The notes: a model not told the origin generated them from the letters alone. Shown: positions 1 through 8,308, counted from the stretch's first letter. The stretch: 18,470 nucleotides of DNA from Acidobacteriota bacterium (GCA_024638355.1 JAHEKO010000001.1:12639-31108); one strand, 5' to 3'. Made by a program: numbers and translations.

Positions 1-1086
1 CAGCTGAATCATGGCCTCGGGACCGCGGTTGATGATTTCCTGCAGCTCGGCCGGCAGCGATGACCGGTTGAGCGCTTGTTTCAGTGTGATCTGGCGCTTG
101 AAGTAGAGCCTCGCCAGCGCCTGGTTGAAGGTCTGCATGCCGTTCGCCGACTGGCCGGTCTGCATCATTCCGTAGACCTGATGGATCTTGTCCTCGCGGA
201 TCAGGTTGCGGATCGCCGAGGTCGGGATCAGCGCCTCCATCGCCATTACCCGGCCCGTTCCGCTCGACCGCGGCAGGAGCGATTGGCAGAGGATCCCCTC
301 GAGCACGAACGACAGCTGCGTCCGGATCTGGCCCTGCTGATGTGCGGGGAAGATGTCGATGATGCGGTTGATGGTCTGCGCCGCCGAGTTGGTGTGGAGG
401 GTGGCGAAGGTCAGATGGCCGGTCTCGGCGATGCGCAGGGCCGCCTCGACCGTCTCGTGGTCGCGCATCTCGCCGATCAGGACGACGTCGGGGTCCTGCC
501 GCAGCGACGACTTCAGCGCCATCGCGAAGCTGTGGGTGTCGGCCATCAGCTCGCGCTGGTTGACGATGCAGGCCTGGTGCGAGTGGAGAAACTCGACCGG
601 ATCCTCGATGGTGACGATGTGCTCGCTGCGCTCGCGGTTGACCTTGTCGATCATCGCCGCGAGGGTGGTCGACTTGCCGGAGCCGGTCGGTCCGGTGACC
701 AGTACCAGCCCGCGCGGCTTCTCGCAGAGCTTCTCGACGATCGGCGGCAGGCCCAGCTCACGGAAGCCCATGATCTCGTAGGGGATCTGCCGGAACGCGG
801 CGGCGATGGCGCCGCGCTGGTGGAAGACGTTGGCCCGGAACCGCGCGATGCCCTTGAGTCCGAAGGAGAGGTCGATCTCCAGATCCTCTTCCAGCCGCTG
901 CTTCTGCTTGTCGGTCAGGATCGAATAGCAGAGCTTCTTGGTCTCGGACGGCGTGAGCGGTGGGTGGTCGAGCGCCGAGAGCTTGCCGTCGATGCGGATC
1001 TGGGGCGCGGCGTTGGTCGTCAGGTGCAGGTCGGAGGCGCCCTTTTCGGTGAGCACCTTCAACATCTCGTTCAGCGTCATCTTCAC
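1..1086 (-). CDS. pilT: Type IV pilus retraction ATPase PilT (3' end cut by window edge)
   Basis: Hexameric cytoplasmic ATPase that depolymerises type IV pili for twitching motility. The reading frame gives a PilT N-terminus (NEMLKVLTEKGASDLHLT), a Walker A GPTGSGKSTT encoded near 664-693, the Asp-box/Walker B region RQDPDVVLIGEMRD, the His box TLHTNSAA, and the C-terminal AIRNLIREDK segment typical of PilT rather than PilB. The frame is still open at base 1 after 362 codons, close to the family's usual length, so little is missing. I chose the GTG at 1086 because GGAGAG lies 7 nt upstream (1094-1099). The ATG at 1080 is the alternative and would be 13 nt from the same SD. It is divergent from the ABC gene, with about 200 bp between them. 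No other pilus gene is in view. The family assignment is secure; only the start is in doubt. Confidence 0.95.
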   Translation of the reverse strand, partial: MKMTLNEMLKVLTEKGASDLHLTTNAAPQIRIDGKLSALDHPPLTPSETKKLCYSILTDKQKQRLEEDLEIDLSFGLKGIARFRANVFHQRGAIAAAFRQIPYEIMGFRELGLPPIVEKLCEKPRGLVLVTGPTGSGKSTTLAAMIDKVNRERSEHIVTIEDPVEFLHSHQACIVNQRELMADTHSFAMALKSSLRQDPDVVLIGEMRDHETVEAALRIAETGHLTFATLHTNSAAQTINRIIDIFPAHQQGQIRTQLSFVLEGILCQSLLPRSSGTGRVMAMEALIPTSAIRNLIREDKIHQVYGMMQTGQSANGMQTFNQALARLYFKRQITLKQALNRSSLPAELQEIINRGPEAMIQL

Positions 1087-1133
1087 GTGGAAGCTCTCCA
1101 CACCGGTTATGCGCTCGGTTGGCGCTTGGCGCG

Positions 1134-1162
1134 ATCATAGGGAGGGGTGACAAGGATTGTCT
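1134..1162 (-). promoter_or_regulatory. Possible pilT promoter with dyad over the -35
   Basis: Reading the minus strand, TATGAT (1139-1134) is a good -10 hexamer. Seventeen nt upstream is AGACAA (1162-1157), a weak -35. A perfect dyad, GACAA-GGA-TTGTC at 1149-1161, overlaps the -35 and spacer and could be an operator. The predicted transcript would have a leader of about 40 nt before the GTG at 1086, which agrees with the SD found there. Sequence pattern only. Confidence 0.35.
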
Positions 1163-1205
1163 GTGAAGAATGTCGCATGGTGTCGCCCACCCGCGGCCCG
1201 GTGAC

Positions 1206-1229
1206 GAAACCGACGGGTTTCCCTGTTTT
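1206..1229 (+). terminator. Orphan hairpin with T-run upstream of the MdlB-type gene
   Basis: GAAACC (1206-1211), loop GACG and GGTTTC (1216-1221) form a perfect 6-bp stem. CCTG and then four T (1226-1229) follow. It reads as a weak intrinsic terminator on the plus strand, but no plus-strand gene lies upstream within the window. It could end a short transcript leaving the pilT/ABC intergenic region, or be chance. Confidence 0.25.
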
Positions 1230-1272
1230 CTAGACGGATTCAAGGTGCCGCAACCTGTCAGCGGATCGGCGC

Positions 1273-1278
1273 TATCAT
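1273..1278 (+). promoter_or_regulatory. -10 hexamer for a leaderless start
   Basis: TATCAT sits inside the 10-mer GCTATCATCC (1271-1280), which recurs exactly upstream of the DsbA-like gene (12931-12940). Only 6 nt separate the hexamer from the ATG at 1285, and no Shine-Dalgarno sequence precedes that ATG. Transcription would begin at, or within a base or two of, the start codon. No clear -35 was found. Confidence 0.45.
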
Positions 1279-1284
1279 CCGGCG

Positions 1285-3168
1285 ATGTCCGAGAGCCTCG
1301 AGCAGTTCGACGAAGAGTCGTTCGGCCGTGCCTACGACGGCCGCTTGATGCGCCGGCTGCTCGGCTATCTGCGGCCCTACGGCGCCCTCGCGGCCGGCGC
1401 CGTCGGGCTGATCGTGCTCTCTTCGCTGCTGCAGCTGGCGGGGCCGCTGGTCACCGCCATCGCGCTCGACCTCTACATCGATCCCGACGCGGCGCGCGAC
1501 CCCGCGTCGTCGGTCCCGACGCGTCTCTTCTCGACGGCACTCGCGCGGGTCGGGGCCGAGCTCGATCCGGCCGGAGGCCTGGCGCTGCTGGCCGGCATCT
1601 ACCTCGGTTCGCTGCTGGCGGCCTTCCTGGTGCTCTACGCCCAGGGCTACCTGATGCAGCTGGTCGGGCAGTACGTGATGTACGACCTGCGTCGCGACAT
1701 CTTCGGGCATCTGCAGAAGCTGCCGGTGAGCTACTTCGATCGCCGGCCGATCGGCCGGCTGGTGACCCGGGTGACGAACGACGTCGACGCCCTGAACGAG
1801 CTGTTCACCGCCGGGTTGATCGCCATCTTCGGCGATATCGTGCTGCTGGCGGGGATCGTCGGCGTGCTCTTCTGGTTGAACTGGCGGCTCGCCCTGGTGA
1901 CCTTCGCCATCGTGCCGCTCCTGGCGCTTCTCACCCTCTGGTTCAAGGTGCGGGCGCGCACCAGCTATCGCGAGGTCCGCACCAAGCTGGCGGCGATCAA
2001 CGCCTTCCTTCAAGAGCACCTCGGGGGGATGGCGGTCGTCCAGCTTCTCAATCGCGAGCGCGAGACCTGCGAGGCGTTCTCGGTGATCAACGACGACCAC
2101 CGCCTGGCCAACCTGCGAGCGATCTTCTACTACGCCGTCTACTACCCGGCGGTGGAGCTGGTGACGGCGGTCGGCCTGGCCCTGATTCTCTGGTACGGCG
2201 GCGCTCGGGTGTTCGCCGGCGCGCTGTCGATCGGTGCGCTGGTCGCCTTCCTGCAGTACGCGCAGCGCTTCTACCAGCCGCTCGCCGACCTCTCGGAGAA
2301 GTACAACATCCTGCAGGGGGCGATGGCCAGCTCGGAGCGGATCTTCCGGCTGCTCGACCGGGCGCCGGAGATCGTCACCCCGGCGGAGCCCTTCCGCCCC
2401 GAGCGGGTACGTGGCGAGATCGAGTTCGACAACGTGCGGTTCGGCTATCAGAGCGGCGAGCAGGTCCTCTTCGACGTCTCGTTCGGCGCCGCGGCGGGGG
2501 AGACGGTGGCCGTCGTCGGCCATACCGGCGCCGGCAAGAGCACCCTCACCAATCTGCTTCTACGCTTCTACGACGTCGACGGCGGGCGGGTGCGCGTCGA
2601 CGGGGTGGACGTGAGGGAATGGGACCTCGAGCGCCTGCGCGGGTCGATCGGGATGGTCCTGCAGGACGTCTTTCTCTTTTCCGGAACCGTGGCCGAGAAC
2701 ATCCGGCTGGGTGCGGGCGAGATCGACGAAGAGCGCCTGCGCCTTGCGGCGAGCGAGGTTCGGGCTCTCGACTTCATCGAGCGCCTTCCCAGCGGGTTCG
2801 AGAACCGTCTGCAGGAGCGCGGCGCCGGACTCTCGGTGGGGCAGAAGCAGCTCATCGCCTTCGCCCGCGCCCTGGCCTTCGATCCGCGGATCCTGATCCT
2901 CGACGAAGCGACCTCGTCGATCGACACCGAGACCGAACAGGCGATCCAGCTCGCCCTCGACCGCCTGCTCGTCGGCCGTACCAGCCTGGTGATCGCCCAT
3001 CGGCTCTCCACCATCCAGCGCGCCGACCGCATTCTGGTCCTCCACAAGGGACGGGTGCGCGAGCAGGGCACCCACCAGGAGCTCCTCGCCCGCCGCGGGA
3101 TCTACCATCGGCTCTATCAGCTCCAGTACAAGGACCAGCTGGTGGCCGCGGGCGGGGGAGCGGCTTGA
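1285..3168 (+). CDS. mdlB: ABC exporter half, MdlB-type (consensus ATPase half of a heterodimer)
   Basis: Inner-membrane ABC half-transporter of 627 aa: an N-terminal six-helix exporter domain (about residues 25-345) followed by an ATPase domain (about 378-615). Visible motifs are Walker A GHTGAGKST (412-420), signature LSVGQ (516-520, with Val for the usual central Gly), Walker B ILILDE with the catalytic Glu541, and the switch His572 in AHRLST. The LSVGQ signature paired with an intact Glu is the pattern of E. coli MdlB and Bacillus BmrD, which work with a partner carrying the opposite defect. That partner type is present at 16208-17950. The stop overlaps the next start (TTGA), so the downstream hydrolase is probably translationally coupled. 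The start has no SD and appears leaderless. The substrate cannot be read from the sequence; lipid or drug export is the family norm. The symbol is by similarity. Confidence 0.9.
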   Translation: MSESLEQFDEESFGRAYDGRLMRRLLGYLRPYGALAAGAVGLIVLSSLLQLAGPLVTAIALDLYIDPDAARDPASSVPTRLFSTALARVGAELDPAGGLALLAGIYLGSLLAAFLVLYAQGYLMQLVGQYVMYDLRRDIFGHLQKLPVSYFDRRPIGRLVTRVTNDVDALNELFTAGLIAIFGDIVLLAGIVGVLFWLNWRLALVTFAIVPLLALLTLWFKVRARTSYREVRTKLAAINAFLQEHLGGMAVVQLLNRERETCEAFSVINDDHRLANLRAIFYYAVYYPAVELVTAVGLALILWYGGARVFAGALSIGALVAFLQYAQRFYQPLADLSEKYNILQGAMASSERIFRLLDRAPEIVTPAEPFRPERVRGEIEFDNVRFGYQSGEQVLFDVSFGAAAGETVAVVGHTGAGKSTLTNLLLRFYDVDGGRVRVDGVDVREWDLERLRGSIGMVLQDVFLFSGTVAENIRLGAGEIDEERLRLAASEVRALDFIERLPSGFENRLQERGAGLSVGQKQLIAFARALAFDPRILILDEATSSIDTETEQAIQLALDRLLVGRTSLVIAHRLSTIQRADRILVLHKGRVREQGTHQELLARRGIYHRLYQLQYKDQLVAAGGGAA

Positions 3169-3959
3169 TCTGCCTGGTCTGCGAGCCCACCTACCTGCGC
3201 ATCGAGCAGCCGATCAACTCCTTCCAGGTCGCGGCCCTCGACGATCCGCCGGACCGCGATCTCGCGCTCGAGCAGCACGCGGAGCTGGTGTCGACGCTCG
3301 CCGGCACGGGTCTCGACGTCCGCCGGCTGCGACCGGTTCCGGAGGCGCCGTATCAGGTGTTCACGCGCGACGTCGTCGTCGGCGGGCTCGGCGATCCGAT
3401 CCTGGCGACGCCGCGCGAGCCCCTTCGCGAGGCCGAGATCGGCGTCGCCCGGCGGATGCTCGAGGAGGCGGGAATCCACGCCGTCGACAGCGAGGGCGGC
3501 TGTCTCGAAGGGGGCGACGTGGTGGTCTCGGGCTCGGACCTCTTCGTCGGCGTCGGCGATCGGACCGAAACGGGCGCCGCGGCCTGGCTTCGGGAGCGCT
3601 GTGGCGGGGCCCGGCGCGTCCACGTGCTCGAGATGAAGCCCGGCTTTCTCCACCTGGACATGGTGTTCAACGTGCTCGGTCCCGAGAGCTGCGTCTGGTT
3701 CCCGGGCGCCTTCGGAGCCGACGCGCGTGGGCGGATCCGCGAGCGCTTTCCCGAGGCCCTGGAGATCGACCTCGCCGGGCAGCTCTCCAGATCGGCCAAC
3801 TATCTGCCGGTGGGGGAGACGGCCGTCGTCGCCTCGACGACGATGGCGCCCGCCGTGCAGAGCGCGATCCGCGCGTCGGGGCGCGAGCTGCACCTCGTCG
3901 ACGTGGGTGAGATCCAGAAGGCCGGCGGCAGCGTCAGGTGCGCGACCTGCCTGATCTGA
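3165..3959 (+). CDS. Dimethylarginine dimethylaminohydrolase / amidinotransferase-family hydrolase
   Basis: 264-aa cytoplasmic enzyme of the guanidino-group-modifying superfamily (DDAH, arginine deiminase, amidinotransferases). The start is a TTG whose last two bases belong to the ABC gene's TGA. A G-rich GGGGGAG ends 4 nt before it. The first residues (ICLVCEPTYLRIEQPINSF) match the usual DDAH N-terminus, and no in-frame ATG occurs before residue 99, so TTG is well supported. Catalytic features are FTRD (66-69), EGGD (115-118), His163 in GFLHLD, and the near-terminal Cys259 in GGSVRCATC. This is the Cys-His-Glu/Asp set of hydrolases that release citrulline or urea-type products from guanidines. 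Whether the substrate is methylarginine, arginine, citrulline or another guanidine cannot be decided. A second Cys (262) lies three residues after the presumed nucleophile. Coupling to an exporter is unusual and unexplained. Confidence 0.8.
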   Translation: MICLVCEPTYLRIEQPINSFQVAALDDPPDRDLALEQHAELVSTLAGTGLDVRRLRPVPEAPYQVFTRDVVVGGLGDPILATPREPLREAEIGVARRMLEEAGIHAVDSEGGCLEGGDVVVSGSDLFVGVGDRTETGAAAWLRERCGGARRVHVLEMKPGFLHLDMVFNVLGPESCVWFPGAFGADARGRIRERFPEALEIDLAGQLSRSANYLPVGETAVVASTTMAPAVQSAIRASGRELHLVDVGEIQKAGGSVRCATCLI

Positions 3960-3966
3960 TCGGATC

Positions 3967-3995
3967 GTCCACGCTGGCGCCCGTAGCGCCCGGAC
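3967..3995. terminator. Hairpin between convergent genes
   Basis: GTCC (3967-3970) and GGAC (3992-3995) enclose GGCGC-CCGTA-GCGCC (3976-3990). It lies in the 60-bp gap between two convergent genes, a natural place for a shared terminator. There is no T-run on either side, so this is a structural guess. Confidence 0.3.
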
Positions 3996-4019
3996 CCGTG
4001 CCTGGCGAAGGCGATGAGC

Positions 4020-4565
4020 CTACGGTTGCAGCGCTTCGAGCTCGCCGAGGAACTCCATCAGCTGCTCGACCCGAGTGCCCGACTCGCCGGTCGGGTAGGT
4101 GTACTGGACCGAGATCAGCCGGTAGGCGCCCGGGTGGATCGCGTAGGCCCAGGTCTCCTCGACCTCGCCGTCGGGTACGGGGTAGGCGCCGCGCGCGGTA
4201 AGGATGGTGCCGAAGGGCCCGCCCAGCTCGCGCTTGCCGTAGTAGGTAGCGCCCTCGGTGCTCTCGAACCACTCCTTGCGCGCCTTGACCGCGTCGACGA
4301 GGTTGATGCTGCCGCTCTCGACCGGACCGACGGTGAGCACGAGTCTGCCGCTCCCGCCCTCACCCGGCGCGTCGAACGTCCAGCTCGGGCCCTCGGCGGC
4401 GACCGCCTCGAACGGTTTCGGCACCGCGGCGAGAGCCAGCCCGATCTCCGGGTTTTCCATCCGGTCGCCGGGCAGCTCGACCATGGCGGCGGGCTGCTTC
4501 TGGCAGGCGCCGAAGAGAGTCAGGGCTCCGATGACCGCGATCAGGGCTCTTCCGCTTGAGTGCAT
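4020..4565 (-). CDS. Small secreted lipoprotein of unknown function
   Basis: 181-aa protein with a lipoprotein signal peptide: a short polar start (MHSSGR), a hydrophobic stretch (residues 7-19) and a lipobox LFGAC with the lipidated Cys at 21. The residue after it is Gln, not Asp, so outer-membrane sorting is plausible. The mature part (about 160 aa) contains no motif I recognise. It has an alternating hydrophobic pattern and a Tyr-rich C-terminal stretch (YRLISVQYTYPTGESG) that resembles small beta-rich periplasmic folds. The ATG at 4565 is preceded by GGAGGAG two nt upstream, a strong SD. It is the last gene of the minus-strand block, 104 nt after ggt, possibly with its own transcription because a hairpin lies in the gap. 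Function is unknown. Confidence 0.8.
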   Translation of the reverse strand: MHSSGRALIAVIGALTLFGACQKQPAAMVELPGDRMENPEIGLALAAVPKPFEAVAAEGPSWTFDAPGEGGSGRLVLTVGPVESGSINLVDAVKARKEWFESTEGATYYGKRELGGPFGTILTARGAYPVPDGEVEETWAYAIHPGAYRLISVQYTYPTGESGTRVEQLMEFLGELEALQP

Positions 4566-4610
4566 GGCTCCTCCGAGAACCGGGACTCTCTCACATTGCG
4601 CCGGGGGAGC

Positions 4611-4628
4611 GAAAGACGGCCGCCCGTC
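4611..4628 (-). terminator. Weak terminator after ggt
   Basis: On the minus strand GACGG-GCGG-CCGTC (4628-4615) is a 5-bp hairpin followed by TTTC, 42 nt past the ggt stop. It is short with only three T, so it may be partial read-through control between ggt and the lipoprotein gene. Confidence 0.25.
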
Positions 4629-4669
4629 GGTCTGGTACCCGCCGCGGGTCGAGTCGGAATTGGCCGGCG

Positions 4670-6367
4670 CTATTGCGGGTCGACTACGCCGCCCGCGTCC
4701 GGTCCGCGCGGATCGCCGGCGGCCTCGAACAGGCCGCTCGCCAGCCGCCGGGCGACGCAGACCTTGGCGGTGAAGTCGACGGGAACGACCGCATGGCCGC
4801 GGGCGACGAGCGCCGCTCGAGTCTCTGGGCTGAGGGAGTCGCTCTCGGTCTGGATGGCATCGGGCAACCACTGGTGGTGGATCCGCGGCCGGTCGACGGC
4901 CGCCTGGAGCGGCAGCCCGTCGACCAGCGCGCCGAGCGCGACCCAGGACGACGCGGTGGGGATCTTCGAGCCGCCCTGGCCGCCGAAGACGAACCGCTCG
5001 TCGCCGCGCCAGGCGATGGTGGGGCTCATCGAGGAGAGCATCCTGCGGCCGGGCGCGATGGTGTTCGCCTCGCCCTGGACCAGCCCGTAGAGGTTCGGCC
5101 GGCCGGGCGCGGTGGTGAAGTCGTCCATCTCGTTGTTGAGGAATCCGAAGCCGGGCACCCACAGCTTGCTGCCGAAGCTGCCGTTGAGGGTGGTGGTCAG
5201 GGCTACCGCGTTGCCGTCGCGGTCGATCACCGACAGGTGGGTGGTCTCCGCACTCTCGGCGGGCGGCGCGCCGAGCGCCACCATCGACCGCGACTCCCGC
5301 GCGCGGTCGCGGGGCAGCTCTCTCGCCAGGCGGTCGAGACGGGCCGGCGCGAGGAGCTCGGCGGCGCTCGCATCGCTCGACGACGGATCGCCGAGCAGCA
5401 GGCGGTCGACGAAGGCCTGGCGCCAGGCCTCGGCGACCAGATGGAACCAATCGGCGCCGCCCGGCTCGAGCTCGGCCCAGCCCAGCCGCTCGAGCAGGCC
5501 GAAGACCTGCGCCAGGATGATGCCGCCGGAGGAGGGTTGGTCCATCGAGGCGAACCGCCATCCGAACGCCTCGAAGCGGATCGGCCGCCGCCACTCGGGT
5601 CGATAGGCGGCGAGGTCCTCGGCGGTCAAGATGCCGCCGTGGCGACGCGAGACCGCGACGACCCTCTCGGCCACCGGGCCGCGGGTCAGAGCCGCCGGTC
5701 CGTCGACCGCGTAGGCGGCGAGGGTGTCGGCGAGCAGCGGCAGCCGCTTGGTGCTGCCGATCGGGGGCGGGGCGCCGTTCGGCAGCCAGACCTTGGCGGT
5801 CTCGGGGAAGGTCGCCAGCAGGTCGCTACGGTTGTCGATCGACTCGTGCAGCCGTCGCGTGACTCGGAAGCCGTCGCCGGCCAGCGTCCGCGCCGGCTCG
5901 ACCACGTCGCGCCAGGGCAGGCTGCCGAGGCGCGCGTGGAGCAGATGAAGGCCGGTGGGTGTGCCCGGAACCCCAGCCGCCAGCGGGCCGAGGGTGGACG
6001 CATCGGGCCGCCGCTCGCCGCTCGCGTCGAGATACATGTCGCGGCCGGCCGCCGCCGGCGCGACCTCGCGGAAGTCGAGCGTCACCAGCTCGTTGCCCAT
6101 GCGCACCACCGCGAAGCCGCCGCCGCCCAGATTGCCCGCCTGCGGGTGGACCACCGCCAGGGCGAGCGCGCTGGCGATTACGGCGTCGACCGCGTTGCCG
6201 CCCGCGCGGAGGATCTCGAGGCCGGCCGCGGTCGCGTCGACCTCGGCGGTCGCGACCGCGCCGCCGGCGCCGCGTGCCGCCGGGAAGGAAGCCGCGTGCG
6301 CGGCCGCCGCCAGGAAGACGAGAGCGATCGCCGCCCGGCAGCAGCGCCCGCGGCTAGACGTCTTCAT
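4670..6367 (-). CDS. ggt: Gamma-glutamyltransferase, exported
   Basis: 565-aa Ntn-hydrolase precursor that self-cleaves into large and small subunits and transfers or hydrolyses gamma-glutamyl groups, for example of glutathione. A Sec signal peptide is seen (RR-rich start, hydrophobic 13-24, likely cleavage after AHA near 25), so it acts in the periplasm. The autocleavage site is TTHLS at 375-379, with Thr375 as the predicted nucleophile and small-subunit N-terminus. This leaves a 191-residue small subunit, normal for the family. Other family residues are Arg100 (DFRE), which binds the gamma-glutamyl carboxylate, Asn395 (TTTLN), NNEMDDF (411-417) and GGQGGSKIPT (462-471). The start codon overlaps the end of the upstream CBS-ligase gene by 14 nt, so the two are probably co-translated. 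This is a full-length and apparently intact GGT; a cephalosporin-acylase-like activity is less likely. Confidence 0.93.
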   Translation of the reverse strand: MKTSSRGRCCRAAIALVFLAAAAHAASFPAARGAGGAVATAEVDATAAGLEILRAGGNAVDAVIASALALAVVHPQAGNLGGGGFAVVRMGNELVTLDFREVAPAAAGRDMYLDASGERRPDASTLGPLAAGVPGTPTGLHLLHARLGSLPWRDVVEPARTLAGDGFRVTRRLHESIDNRSDLLATFPETAKVWLPNGAPPPIGSTKRLPLLADTLAAYAVDGPAALTRGPVAERVVAVSRRHGGILTAEDLAAYRPEWRRPIRFEAFGWRFASMDQPSSGGIILAQVFGLLERLGWAELEPGGADWFHLVAEAWRQAFVDRLLLGDPSSSDASAAELLAPARLDRLARELPRDRARESRSMVALGAPPAESAETTHLSVIDRDGNAVALTTTLNGSFGSKLWVPGFGFLNNEMDDFTTAPGRPNLYGLVQGEANTIAPGRRMLSSMSPTIAWRGDERFVFGGQGGSKIPTASSWVALGALVDGLPLQAAVDRPRIHHQWLPDAIQTESDSLSPETRAALVARGHAVVPVDFTAKVCVARRLASGLFEAAGDPRGPDAGGVVDPQ

Positions 6368-8276
6368 CGCCCAGGAAGCGATCGACCAGATCCGCGGCCA
6401 GCTCCATGAAATCGGTCTCGGTGAGGATTCCGACCAGCCGGCGGTCTGCGTCGACCACCGGCAGGCAGCTGACCTTGTGCCGGCGCATCAGCCGGAAGGC
6501 TTCCTGGCTGCTGGTGCGTGGCGTCACCGTCTTCAGCTCCGTGCGCATGATCTCGGAGATCGGCACCGCTTGCTGCTCCGGCCCCTTGAGCATCGGCACC
6601 AGCCGCATCAGCGAGCGGTGGCTCACCAGGCCGACGAGCCGATGCCGGTTGTCCTCCACCGGGACGTGGCGAATGTGCTTCCAGTGCATGACGTAGGCCG
6701 CCATGTCGACCAGCTCGTCCTGATTCACGGTGAACAGATCGGTGGTCATGATCTGCCCGACGCGGCGGACGTGCTGGCGCTCGTCGCCGGCCTCTTCGCG
6801 TCGGGCGAGCGGCCAGGTATGAACCGGCTCGCCGCTCGCCTGCCGCTGGCGGGTGGCGGCGACCAGCGCCGCCAGCCCTTCGTGCCGCGAGCAGTCGGTC
6901 ATCTCGTCGAGCGAGCTGACCAGCCACTGCGAGCCGCTGATCTGCGAGTCGATGCGCTTGGCGAGGACGCCGAGGAAGCGATCGGCGTCGTCGGCGTCTA
7001 CCCGCAGCTCCTCGAGGCCCTCGCGCGCCAGCGGCAGCAGCTGCTCGGCGAGCAGGGTCGGGGCGGGCACGTGCCCCTGATCAAACCAGAACAAATCGGA
7101 GCCCATGCCGCGGCGCGCGGCGGCGACGAAGTTCTCCCGCGCCTGGGCGAAGTCCATCTTCCGGGTCACGTCGCCGAAGGTACGGCCGGCGCCGGCCATC
7201 AACCCGAACCAGAGGGCGGCATTGGCGACCTCGTCGACGATGCTCGGTCCCGAGGGCAGGATCCGGTTCTCGATTCGCAGGTGCGGCTTGCCGTTGGAGA
7301 TGCCGTAGCAGGGGCGGTTCCAGCGGTAGACGGTGGAGTTGTGCACGCGGAGAGCGGTCAGGTCGGGCGCACCTCCCGCCTCGAGCACCTCGAAGGGGTT
7401 CTCTTCGACCTTGCCGCCGAGGAGCACGCGGAAGCGCGCCAGGTCTTCCTGGAAGATCTCGAGGGCCGATTCCTTGACCCAGCTGCTGCCGAAGCTCACC
7501 CGCGGCGCCACCTCGCGAATCGAATCGGCCTTGCCGCGGGTGTCTACCGACTGCTCGAAGACCGCGATGCGGGTCTCGCGCCAGAGCTGGCGGCCGAACA
7601 GCAGCGGCGAGTTGGTCCCGCAGGCGAGCACCGGCGCCGCCAGTACCTGGGCGATGTTGTAGAGATGGCTGAACTCGTCGGCGGAGACCTGGTAGTGGAG
7701 CTGGAAGCTCGTCGTGCAGGCCTCGAGCATCACATTGTCGTGATCGACGATCAGCTCGTCGCGCCCCTTGATCCGCAGGTGAAAGTGGTCGCCGCGGAGC
7801 TTGCTGACCGCGGCGTTGAGGGCCTTGTAGCGGGGCATCGGCGTCATGCCGTCGAGGCTCAGATCGGATTGCGCCAGAGTCGGCAGCACGCCGATGAGGA
7901 GCATCTTGGCGCCCTCCTGGCGAGCCGCCTCCTGTCCCTTCGCCAGGAGCTCCCGCAGCTGGCGCTCGATCTGCGACAGGGAGTCGCCGCCGGCGTCGAC
8001 CGGATCGAGATTGAACTCGATGTTGAACCTGCCGAGCTCGGTCGTGAAGTGCGGGTCATCGAGGCGCTCGAGCACCTTCAGGTTGACCATCGCCGGCCGC
8101 CAGTGGCTGTTGACCAGCACGGTCTCCTGCTCGGCGCCGAAGCGTCGGCGCCCCGACTCGATCAGCCCGTCGGCGAGCATCTTCTCGAGCGCCTGCAGGT
8201 CCACGAGCAGCGCTTGGGTGAAGAGCCGCAGCTCCTCGGGATCGACCTCGTGTCTGACCTTGTCGTGCTCGCCCAT
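6354..8276 (-). CDS. GCS2-type carboxylate-amine ligase fused to two CBS domains
   Basis: 640-aa cytoplasmic protein in two parts. Residues about 40-470 resemble the GCS2 (YbdK/EgtA/GshA-related) ATP-dependent ligase family: GAEQET (47-52) is the family's G-x-E-x-E metal/ATP signature, NIEFNLDP (85-92) the second acidic strand, and SFQLHYQVS plus CGTNSPLLFGR (190-229) the core. Residues about 505-560 and 573-628 are two CBS motifs (IMTTDLFTV...HVPVEDNRHRLVGLVS and IMRTELKTV...CLPVVDADRRLVGILTETD), a Bateman module that typically senses AMP, ATP or SAM. The ATG at 8276 gives a natural N-terminus; there is no strong SD. It lies 32 nt after pntB and overlaps ggt by 14 nt. Gamma-glutamylcysteine synthesis is the leading guess, but the family makes several amide bonds and the exact substrates cannot be read. 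The tandem fusion is the unusual feature. Confidence 0.82.
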   Translation of the reverse strand: MGEHDKVRHEVDPEELRLFTQALLVDLQALEKMLADGLIESGRRRFGAEQETVLVNSHWRPAMVNLKVLERLDDPHFTTELGRFNIEFNLDPVDAGGDSLSQIERQLRELLAKGQEAARQEGAKMLLIGVLPTLAQSDLSLDGMTPMPRYKALNAAVSKLRGDHFHLRIKGRDELIVDHDNVMLEACTTSFQLHYQVSADEFSHLYNIAQVLAAPVLACGTNSPLLFGRQLWRETRIAVFEQSVDTRGKADSIREVAPRVSFGSSWVKESALEIFQEDLARFRVLLGGKVEENPFEVLEAGGAPDLTALRVHNSTVYRWNRPCYGISNGKPHLRIENRILPSGPSIVDEVANAALWFGLMAGAGRTFGDVTRKMDFAQARENFVAAARRGMGSDLFWFDQGHVPAPTLLAEQLLPLAREGLEELRVDADDADRFLGVLAKRIDSQISGSQWLVSSLDEMTDCSRHEGLAALVAATRQRQASGEPVHTWPLARREEAGDERQHVRRVGQIMTTDLFTVNQDELVDMAAYVMHWKHIRHVPVEDNRHRLVGLVSHRSLMRLVPMLKGPEQQAVPISEIMRTELKTVTPRTSSQEAFRLMRRHKVSCLPVVDADRRLVGILTETDFMELAADLVDRFLGDEDV

Positions 8277-8308
8277 CGACCGGGATGCGCCCGCCCTGAG
8301 CCCCGCGG

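Noticed and set aside
76..1140. Long plus-strand frame opposite pilT
   Set aside because: Antisense shadow typical of high-GC DNA; the minus strand carries full PilT motifs.
1170..3164. A 929-codon plus-strand frame that runs through the ABC gene into the DDAH-like gene
   Set aside because: Only its last 264 codons show family motifs. The upstream part is a low-complexity Arg/Ala/Gly shadow of the MdlB-type gene, and the DDAH N-terminus fits the TTG at 3165.
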